Of a stretch of DNA of 64,000 nucleotides, positions 7,668-13,131 are shown one piece after another. The DNA is from a bacterium OL-1. GTDB lineage: Bacteria > Actinomycetota > Coriobacteriia > Coriobacteriales > Atopobiaceae. Location of the stretch: assembly GCA_000752675.2 (NCBI GenBank), contig LM994626.1:13004-77003 (forward strand), read 5' to 3'. Below the pieces are notes generated by a model. The model ran no database searches. It had not been told where the DNA came from and saw only the letters and a list, made by a program, of their open reading frames with translations. A program made the translations under genes and the position numbers. Positions within the stretch are counted from its first letter, which is position 1. Every line of letters starts with the position of its first letter.

Positions 7668-7769
7668 CTATCCGACCAGCCCGGCCAGGAACACGAGCAC
7701 CCAAAGGGCGCCACCGAGCGCGAGCGCGTCCAGGACGTCGTCCCGCGTCAGCCCGAGGAGCCTACGCAT
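7668..7769 (-). CDS. Tiny predicted membrane protein (33 aa)
   Basis: ATG at 7769 overlaps the stop of the excisionase-like gene by 8 nt, and the frame ends with TAG at 7668. It begins MRRLLGLTRDDVLDALALGG and continues with a hydrophobic stretch (ALWVLVFLAGLVG), giving one plausible membrane helix after an Arg-rich start. The overlap and the lack of any other reading of the gap support it. Function is unknown. Confidence 0.45.
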   Translation of the reverse strand: MRRLLGLTRDDVLDALALGGALWVLVFLAGLVG

Positions 7770-8040
7770 GGAGCAGCGCCCCCTTCGGCTTGTACGTGGG
7801 CCAGCACCTGCGCACCCACTCGTCCACGTCCGCCAGGCTCACGTAGAGACGCCCGGACGGCTCCCCCGTGTCGCGCCTGGTGCACGGCTTGGCGTACGCG
7901 GGCAGCTCCCCGCGCTCGATGCCGCCGCGCACCAGCTCCGGCGCCACGTGCAGGTAGCACCGCGCCGCCGTGCCGTACGGGAGCCAGCCCGGCCCCACCG
8001 GGTCCGGCCTCCTCCGCTGCTGTACAATCCCATCTGACAT
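7762..8040 (-). CDS. Excisionase-like HTH protein (92 aa)
   Basis: Start ATG at 8040 is preceded by GGGAGG. The product has a MerR/Xis-type layout: LPYGTAARCYLHVAPELVRG (first helices), then a turn, RRDTGEPSGRLYVSLADVDE (the strand and wing typical of excisionase or AlpA-like proteins) and a terminal WVRRCW helix. Small proteins of this type steer phage integrases towards excision, or act as regulators. The assignment is by layout, not by a diagnostic motif. Confidence 0.6.
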   Translation of the reverse strand: MSDGIVQQRRRPDPVGPGWLPYGTAARCYLHVAPELVRGGIERGELPAYAKPCTRRDTGEPSGRLYVSLADVDEWVRRCWPTYKPKGALLHA

Positions 8041-8098
8041 GTGGACCTCCCGAGTCCGTGTCGCCGCCCTCGCGCCTAGGCCACGCGGGGGCGCTTTC

Positions 8099-8362
8099 CT
8101 ATGCGAACGTATCCGCCGTGGCCAGCAGGTGCGGGGCGAGCTCGACGGCTCCAGCGCTCTTCGCGTGGAGGAGGCTGTGCGTGTTGACGGTCATCATCCG
8201 TGACGCGGACAGGCAGAAGCCCATCTCCGGCCCGTGCTCCGCGTAGAGCGCCCTCGCGAACGCCTGGGCCTCCTCGAACGTGCAGAAGCCGCGCTCGTGC
8301 CAGGCGCCGCCATCCGTGGTCCATGTGACCCTCCAGCTCGGTACGGGTGAATCGGTGACCAT
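8099..8362 (-). CDS. Small phage protein (87 aa), unknown
   Basis: Starts MVTDSPVPSWRVTWTTDGGA with AGGAG upstream. The sequence WHERGFCTFEEAQAFARALY suggests a small alpha/beta protein. It is the second gene of the leftward operon after the cro-like gene. A 21-bp palindrome (8387-8407) sits just upstream of its ribosome binding site. Confidence 0.5.
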   Translation of the reverse strand: MVTDSPVPSWRVTWTTDGGAWHERGFCTFEEAQAFARALYAEHGPEMGFCLSASRMMTVNTHSLLHAKSAGAVELAPHLLATADTFA

Positions 8363-8386
8363 GTCGTGCTCCTTTCCTTGTTCTCC

Positions 8387-8407
8387 GACTTGAATTTAAT
8401 TCAAGTC
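8387..8407. promoter_or_regulatory. Palindromic operator (phage switch)
   Basis: A 21-bp palindrome with arms GACTTGAATT and AATTCAAGTC around a single T. It overlaps the end of the cro-like gene and precedes the 87-aa gene. It shares the TTGAA/TTCAA core with the sites at 8645-8698, so the same repressor or Cro-like protein probably binds both places. Confidence 0.6.
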
Positions 8408-8596
8408 CCTAGGCAAAAAAATCTCGTCCCGGCGCACGTGGAGGAAGCGGCAGACCTTGTCCAGGTCAGCCACCCTCATGCATCCGGGGTCCCGCTCGTA
8501 CCGCTGGTACGTGGGATAGGAGACTTCAAGCAGGTTGACCATCGCCCCCTTGGTGACCCCACGCGAGCGCCTTATCTCCGCCAGCGTCTGCTTCAT
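8396..8596 (-). CDS. Cro-like XRE-family HTH protein (66 aa)
   Basis: A single-domain helix-turn-helix protein: TLAEIRRSRGVTKGAMVNLL then VSYPTYQRYERDPG, the recognition helix region of XRE/Cro proteins. The start at 8596 has GAGGAGG upstream. It is transcribed leftward, head to head with the CI-like repressor, so by position it is the lytic-side regulator of the switch. Confidence 0.8.
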   Translation of the reverse strand: MKQTLAEIRRSRGVTKGAMVNLLEVSYPTYQRYERDPGCMRVADLDKVCRFLHVRRDEIFLPRDLN

Positions 8597-8644
8597 CCTC
8601 TCACCTCCTCGTGTCTTGAATCATATTACACCAAATTACAATCC

Positions 8645-8698
8645 ATTCAATACTTACTTTGAATATATTTGAACTGCATTTCAAATAAATTTGAAATG
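8645..8698. promoter_or_regulatory. Divergent switch region with TTTGAA-type operators
   Basis: The gap between the cro-like and repressor genes is AT-rich against a GC-rich background. A perfect inverted repeat lies at 8677-8698 (CATTTCAAA, TAAA spacer, TTTGAAATG). Further half-sites occur at 8645 (ATTCAA), 8659 (TTTGAA) and 8669 (TTTGAA). This is the expected layout of a lysogeny switch bound by the two regulators. A TATATT-like element sits within it. Confidence 0.65.
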
Positions 8699-8707
8699 GG
8701 GTGTGTC

Positions 8708-9349
8708 ATGGGATTCGCGCGCAACGTCAGGGCGAACCGCGAGCGGCTCGGCCTCTCGCAGGAGGAGCTGGGCAGGAAGGTCGGCCTCACCAACTCGGCG
8801 GTGAGCCAGTGGGAGTCCGGGAGGGCAAAGCCCCGCATCGGTGTCATGAAGGACCTTTCGGAGATCTTCGGCATGTCCGTCTCCGAGCTCCTCGGGGAGG
8901 ACGCACCCGGCCCTGGCCTGCGTGCCCCAGTGGGAAGCTCAGCCATGGTGCCGATGCGCAGGCTTGGGAGGACGCACGCCGGTGAAGCCGTCGAGGAGAT
9001 ACCCGACGACGGCGTGGTGGAGGTCCCAGCTGGCGTGGCTGGGAGGCACCCGCACGCATTCATGCTCGACGTCGACGGAGACTGCATGGACAGGGCGTAC
9101 CCGCCGGGATGCGTCGTGATGGTCGACCCGGATATGGAGCCATGGAACGGCTGCGCCGTCGTCGCAGAGACGGCGCCCGGGGAGTCGGTCATGCGCCGGT
9201 ACATGCGTGGCGCGGCGACCCTCATGCTCTCCCCCGACAGCTTCGAGGACCACGAGGACATGGTGTTCTCAGGCGATTCAAGCGCCGAGGTGCGATTGGT
9301 TGGCGTGGTGGTTTGGTTCCAAGCCGCCGAGGACGAGACTGTGAGGTGA
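8708..9349 (+). CDS. CI-like repressor with a variant S24 domain
   Basis: 213 residues from ATG 8708. Residues 1-65 are an XRE HTH (RERLGLSQEELGRKVG, NSAVSQWESGRAKP). Residues about 115-213 form an S24/LexA-type domain. The nucleophile motif normally reads GDSM, but here it is GDCM, and the region that normally carries the catalytic lysine (VKR) reads VMRRYM. Both residues needed for LexA-type self-cleavage therefore look replaced (Ser to Cys, Lys to Arg or Met). It keeps the element lysogenic by repressing the divergent operon. Loss of SOS self-cleavage is inferred. Confidence 0.85.
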   Translation: MGFARNVRANRERLGLSQEELGRKVGLTNSAVSQWESGRAKPRIGVMKDLSEIFGMSVSELLGEDAPGPGLRAPVGSSAMVPMRRLGRTHAGEAVEEIPDDGVVEVPAGVAGRHPHAFMLDVDGDCMDRAYPPGCVVMVDPDMEPWNGCAVVAETAPGESVMRRYMRGAATLMLSPDSFEDHEDMVFSGDSSAEVRLVGVVVWFQAAEDETVR

Positions 9350-9353
9350 CGCA

Positions 9354-10079
9354 ATGGGGCTGCTCGGGATGATCATGCACCGCGGCAAGGGGAAAGACGG
9401 CAAGGGGCTCGGCGAGCGGGACCTGCATACCACGGTCAGGCGCCTCATGGCCGAGCAGGCCGAGCGCGACGAGGAGTGGCGCCGGCGCTCGGAGCTGCTC
9501 AAGAGGGACGACCGCCCCTTGTCGGTCGACAGCCTCGAGACTGGGGTTCCCGCGCTGCCGGTGAAGGACGGCCCGCACCTCGCCAAGCGCGTTCTCATTG
9601 CCGACGTGGACGCCGGGACCACGTACGTCTCGCGCGTGGACTGGTATGCATGGCCGGACGAGATCGGGAGGTTCGCCGCGCAGCTGGGTGCCCTGGAGGG
9701 CGAACTTGACGGCCTTGCTGGCGTCCCAAGGCTGCGCTCAGACATGTCGCACCCGACCAAGCAGCGCGAGGGCGATGAGCCGGCTGGCGGCACGTCGGCA
9801 TGCCTCGTAGTGAACCCGCCCACGAGGACGGGACGCGCCCCGAAGTACCCGGTGGACATCGTCTTCGGGGCCGACGGCGGCTCTGGATGCACTGACTCCC
9901 ATGGAAGGGTCTGCTACCTGAAGGACGGACGTCCTGGGAAGGCCGACGTGATGTACTGCGGTAGGTCGGTCTCCTACGAGGTGGCGTGGAGAATGTCCGG
10001 TGACAGGCTGCTGCCGTCCTCCGTCTATGCGCACGACCTCGCGACGGGAGCCGGCTCGCAAGTCTGGAGGGCCGAGTAG
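9354..10079 (+). CDS. Unknown protein between repressor and integrase (241 aa)
   Basis: Translation starts 4 nt after the repressor stop with GAGGTGA upstream, so the two genes form one lysogenic transcript. Residues about 20-60 are a charged helix (ERDEEWRRRSELLKRDDR). The rest is a mixed alpha/beta domain with no known motif (ADVDAGTTYVSRVDWYAW, PVDIVFGADGGSG). No membrane segment or signal peptide. Genes at this position in prophages are often lysogenic-conversion or superinfection-exclusion functions. That is context only. Confidence 0.65.
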   Translation: MGLLGMIMHRGKGKDGKGLGERDLHTTVRRLMAEQAERDEEWRRRSELLKRDDRPLSVDSLETGVPALPVKDGPHLAKRVLIADVDAGTTYVSRVDWYAWPDEIGRFAAQLGALEGELDGLAGVPRLRSDMSHPTKQREGDEPAGGTSACLVVNPPTRTGRAPKYPVDIVFGADGGSGCTDSHGRVCYLKDGRPGKADVMYCGRSVSYEVAWRMSGDRLLPSSVYAHDLATGAGSQVWRAE

Positions 10080-10091
10080 GGACAGGGAGGC

Positions 10092-11261
10092 ATGACCGTG
10101 GGCACGGAGGGCCGGAGCCCGCTCGGGCACAAGGAGGAGGTCCGCCCCGGCGTGTGGCGCGTGGCGGTCTCCTGCGGCCACAGGGCGGACGGGGCGCAGC
10201 GCCGCGTGTGGCGCACGGTGCGTGGGACCGCCAGGGACGCGGACGTGGAGATTGCGCGCATCGCCGGCGAGATGGGCGCGGAGCCGTGGCTCGGCGACCG
10301 GATGACGCTGGACGAGTACTACTGGGGGCGGTTCTCCCCGGAGCGCCACGCGACCACGACGAGGGCAAACGCGGCGAGCCACGACTCCAACTACCGCACG
10401 CACATATCGCCGGACCTCGGCGGCCTTGACGTGGGCTCCATCACCAACACGCGCATAGCGCGCTGGGTGTCCTCCCTGCCGCCCCAGAGCGCGCCGAACT
10501 ACGTGCGGACGCTCAGGGCCGTCATGGCCCAGGCGAAGTTCGACCACGTGATCTCGGAGAGCCCGATGGAGGGCTACCGCTTCCGCATGCCGCGCGGGCG
10601 CTCCACGGCGCCGCTGCCGGTCTGGGGCGTCGCCGAGGTGGCGGAGGCGCTGTCCCGCCCCGCCTTCCGCTCCTCCCAGCTCTTCGCGCTTTGGCTCGTG
10701 ATGGCGGGCGGCGGCCTCTCGCGCTCGGAGGCCCTGGCACTCGACTGGGAGGGCGTTGCGTGGTCCGAGGCCGCCGGCGGGCACTGGGCGGCCGTGGTGA
10801 CCATCGCCGGCGCCTGCACCATGCGCGACGGGATGAAGGAGCCCAAGAACGACCGGCGCTACAGGCGCGTGCCCCTCGCGCCGCCGTTCTCGGACGCGCT
10901 CCGCGAGGTCGCGGGCTCCGGGCCCATCTGCCAGAGCATGCGGCACGCCACGGACGGGCCGGTGCCCACGGGACACCGCCTCAGCCCCGGCTACGTCCCC
11001 AAGCGCTGGAAGGCGCTCTTCGCCCCCGGTGCGCCCCTGGATGGCCTCCCGTTCGTCCCGCTCGGGCGGATGCGCGCCACGTACGCCACGATGGCGCAGG
11101 CGGCGGGGCTCGACTCCACGATCATCAACCGCATCCAGGGCCGCTCCCCCGGCTCCCAGGTGCTCGAGGGGCACTACCTCAACCCCGAGCTGGGCACGCT
11201 GGCCCGCGCGCAGGACGCCGTGGCGCGCGGCCTTGCTGGGGGATTTGCATCAACTATCTAA
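10092..11261 (+). CDS. int: Tyrosine-family integrase
   Basis: 389 residues with GGGAGG before the ATG. About residues 70-160 match a core-binding domain (LDEYYWGRFSP ... YVRTLRAVMAQAKF). The catalytic domain has the first Arg in GGGLSRSEALALDW, a candidate Lys in KNDRRYRRVPL, box II as GRMRATYATMAQAAG and the nucleophile Tyr in LEGHYLNPE. The usual HxLR of box II is replaced by GRMR, so the conserved His is missing. It is transcribed towards the tRNA-Pro attachment scar about 110 bp downstream and should catalyse integration and excision there. Confidence 0.88.
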   Translation: MTVGTEGRSPLGHKEEVRPGVWRVAVSCGHRADGAQRRVWRTVRGTARDADVEIARIAGEMGAEPWLGDRMTLDEYYWGRFSPERHATTTRANAASHDSNYRTHISPDLGGLDVGSITNTRIARWVSSLPPQSAPNYVRTLRAVMAQAKFDHVISESPMEGYRFRMPRGRSTAPLPVWGVAEVAEALSRPAFRSSQLFALWLVMAGGGLSRSEALALDWEGVAWSEAAGGHWAAVVTIAGACTMRDGMKEPKNDRRYRRVPLAPPFSDALREVAGSGPICQSMRHATDGPVPTGHRLSPGYVPKRWKALFAPGAPLDGLPFVPLGRMRATYATMAQAAGLDSTIINRIQGRSPGSQVLEGHYLNPELGTLARAQDAVARGLAGGFASTI

Positions 11262-11372
11262 CCACTACGGACCACTAGCGCGTGTGATTTTATGTGGTAC
11301 GGTGTGGCGCATGCGATGGGCTGGCACTACGTTTGCGCAGGTAGACTGTGGTGTACCAGGGCCATTCATTGA
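11262..11372. other. Phage arm next to the attachment site, no gene seen
   Basis: A short non-coding stretch between the integrase stop and the tRNA fragment. It is expected to hold integrase arm-binding sites. No clear repeat unit can be read by eye. Confidence 0.3.
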
Positions 11373-11417
11373 TTTGGGAGCAGAGGGTCGCTGGTTCGAA
11401 TCCAGTCGCCCCGACCA
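11373..11417 (+). other. attR: Attachment scar: 3' part of tRNA-Pro(UGG)
   Basis: The 45 nt run from the anticodon loop (TTTGGGAGCAG) through the T arm (GCTGGTTCGAATCCAGT) and 3' acceptor strand (CGCCCCG) to ACCA. The matching 5' half (D arm and 5' acceptor strand) is absent upstream, so this is not a functional tRNA. It is what remains of a tRNA-Pro(UGG) 3' end after site-specific integration. An intact, phage-restored copy should lie at the far left end of the element, outside the window. Confidence 0.8.
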
Positions 11418-11430
11418 TAGAAACGCAGGT

Positions 11431-11462
11431 GGGGCGGGGTAAAACCCGTCCCATTTTTATTT
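11431..11462 (+). terminator. Terminator behind the tRNA-Pro fragment
   Basis: An imperfect GC-rich hairpin (GGGGCGGGG, AAA-type loop, ACCCGTCCC) is followed by ATTTTTATTT on the plus strand. It fits the original terminator of the tRNA-Pro gene on the chromosomal side of the scar. Confidence 0.55.
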
Positions 11463-11484
11463 CAACTACCGAGAGAAGCGCCGG

Positions 11485-11685
11485 CTATCTGTCAGGCGAC
11501 CTGACGCTGCTGTCCGGCTGCGCCTGGGTTATGGAGTTGCGCAGGCGGCCCGTGTCCACGGGGCACTTGGCCTTCGCCTGGCCCTCTGCGGCCGGGCCCA
11601 CCTGCTCCAGGCCGCGCGAGAGCGCCGGCGCGAGCGCCGAGAGCCACTCCTGCGTATGGTCGCCTACATCCACGTTGTTCGCCAT
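11485..11685 (-). pseudogene. HK97 gp10-like phage gene, 3'-truncated
   Basis: 66 residues with a good ribosome binding site (GAGGTGAT). The motif KAKCPVDTGRLRNSIT is the hallmark of the HK97 gp10-type head-tail joining family, whose members are usually about 110-150 residues. Here the frame stops just after the motif, next to the attachment scar, so the C-terminal half is lost. It belongs to a phage other than the one ending at 11417, or to an older integration at the same site. Confidence 0.65.
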
Positions 11686-11731
11686 CCCGCATCACCTCGC
11701 GGCCATGGTCGCCTGGTGGTCACGCGGCATG

Positions 11732-11762
11732 AAAAAGGCCCCCGCCGTGGTGGCGGGGGCCT
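11732..11762 (-). terminator. Strong terminator of the MuF-remnant cassette
   Basis: An 11-bp perfect stem (AGGCCCCCGCC/GGCGGGGGCCT, 5-nt loop) followed on the minus strand by TTTTTC. It closes the three-gene minus-strand unit 12939-11788 and separates it from the gp10 fragment. Confidence 0.85.
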
Positions 11763-11787
11763 GAGCCATGCCTGGGCTTGGGTTGGG

Positions 11788-11904
11788 CTACAGCATCGAA
11801 CAGAGCGTGGCGGCCGTGGCGGAGACCGCCGCCACGTCGAACGGTCGCGCCTCGCACGAGCGGATGGCGCCAAGGATGCAGGCTATTGTCTTGAAGTCGC
11901 TCAT
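11788..11904 (-). CDS. Tiny phage-remnant protein (38 aa)
   Basis: ATG at 11904 overlaps the upstream stop as ATGA, and the frame ends at TAG 11788, shortly before a strong terminator. The sequence (MSDFKTIACILGAIRSCEAR...) is helical. It may be a short accessory gene or a truncated remnant. No family can be named. The translational coupling is the evidence for it. Confidence 0.4.
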   Translation of the reverse strand: MSDFKTIACILGAIRSCEARPFDVAAVSATAATLCSML

Positions 11905-12098
11905 GCGAACGTGACGTCCTTGCCGGTGAAGTCATGAATGCCATCGATGGCTATGCTGTTGTCCCCCATGTCCATCACTGGAATCGCCGCGTACTTGGTG
12001 CCATCAACGATAAGATCACGCCATCCGGCGCTAGGGAGGTCGTGGTCTAGCACCATCAGCGTCTTACCGTTGATTTCGATGCAATCCTGTATTCTCAT
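11901..12098 (-). CDS. Small protein (65 aa), immunity-sized, after MuF remnant
   Basis: MRIQDCIEINGKTLMVLDHD opens a compact, acidic beta-rich protein (IPVMDMGDNSIAIDGIHDF). It overlaps the end of the MuF-type gene by 35 nt, which implies tight co-expression. Its size, charge and position directly after a head protein with a C-terminal enzyme-like domain match immunity genes of phage polymorphic toxins. It could equally be an ordinary small phage protein. No family is recognised. Confidence 0.5.
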   Translation of the reverse strand: MRIQDCIEINGKTLMVLDHDLPSAGWRDLIVDGTKYAAIPVMDMGDNSIAIDGIHDFTGKDVTFA

Positions 12099-12939
12099 CG
12101 ACCCCAGACCTCCTTAGCTTGCCTAGGTAATAGTCGAGCGCCTTCCTTGTTTGCTCGGTCTCCTCTTTGGGGATATTGTACTGCTTCTCCGAATCCAAGA
12201 GGTACATCTGAGCATCGCGTTTCCGCAGGTTGCGCATGGTTTCTGCATCAAACTCCGAGTAGTCGCCACGCTGTGACTGTCTGAAGTGAAAGACCTCCTC
12301 AAGAACCTCCGATGTCGTTGCGTCGTTCCTCAGGATGATGGTGTCTCCGACTGCGGAGGCTCCCGCGCCCATCTTGTCCAGATGGTCCTCCCACTCCTTG
12401 TCTCCTCGTATTACCTTCCCGCCATGCCTCTCGACGTAATTCTTCTGCGAGTTGTACAGGGCATCGTTGACGACCTGCACGTTGCGACGTGGCTTGTCCT
12501 GCTTCCTTGTAAGCTCTACTGCTTCCCTAAGCGCCTCCTGCTGCTCGGCACGACTCATCGACGGGAAGTCGCGGCCCGTCTTCCCGTCGGCGCCGAGCCT
12601 AGCAACGATGCGCCTTCGCAGCTGCGCCCTGCTCACCCCGGCCCTGCTCGCGGCCTTGCCGACGGCAGGCGTGTCCATGAACTCCTTCAGGCTTCGCCCG
12701 CTTGGCTTGGGCCTCTTCGGGTCCCTCCCCGCCTTCCAGTCCTCGTAGCTCGTCTCAAGCTTGCTCGCGTTGCGGTCCTCGAAGGCGTCGTAGCCTGGCA
12801 CGGAGGCCACCAGGGTGCAGCGGCAGTTCCACACCTCGGAGGCCGGACCCGTGGGGTCGCCGGGGTAGCGCAGGCCGTTCGAGAACCGGCCGTCATCGCC
12901 CACAAGGAGGCACAGATTGCCTCTTACCCGAAACATCAC
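12064..12939 (-). pseudogene. 3' part of a MuF-type phage head protein with metallopeptidase-like C-terminal domain
   Basis: The open frame encodes 291 residues, but the N-terminal bulk of a MuF/SPP1 gp7 minor head protein is missing. The visible part begins near the end of that domain (LRYPGDPTGPASEVWNCRCT, the typical MuF tail). A linker (KPSGRSLKEFMDTPAVGKAA) and a C-terminal domain of about 140 residues follow. That domain has EVLEEVFHFRQ, an EExxH variant of the zincin HExxH motif, then a helical IPKEETEQTRKALDYY segment. Similar C-terminal domains occur on minor head proteins of Firmicutes phages. Upstream sequence is replaced by an inverted-repeat element at 12931. Confidence 0.7.
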
Positions 12940-13026
12940 ACGTGTTGTTTCTTATTTGATTTTGTCAGCAGACTAACAGGGATTTTCTCGCAACAGATAA
13001 GAATAGAAACAACACGTGTGAGGTTT
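12931..13026. repeat. 96-bp element bounded by 22-bp inverted repeats
   Basis: AAAC-x-TCACACGTGTTGTTTCT at 12931-12952 is matched by its reverse complement at 13005-13026. The central 17 bp are perfect and one base in the outer part differs. The core ACACGTGT is itself palindromic. It sits exactly where the MuF gene is cut, so it may be a small mobile remnant or a recombination site. No coding capacity. Confidence 0.65.
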
Positions 13027-13065
13027 AGGCGAGGCCGCAGCAACACAAAAGGCGCATTCGATAAG

Positions 13066-13101
13066 AAAAAAAGGGGCCGGGCGACAATTCGCCTGGCCCC
13101 T
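13066..13101 (-). terminator. Terminator of hcp
   Basis: A GC-rich hairpin (GGGGCCgGGCGA, CAATT loop, TCGCCtGGCCCC in outline). On the minus strand it is followed by eight T residues. It lies 30 nt after the hcp stop. Confidence 0.85.
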
Positions 13102-13131
13102 CTCGCCTAACGCCGCAACGGCTCACTCCCC

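Noticed and set aside
11373-11417. A complete tRNA-Pro gene
   Set aside because: Only the part from the anticodon loop to CCA is present; the 5' half and acceptor partner strand are missing.
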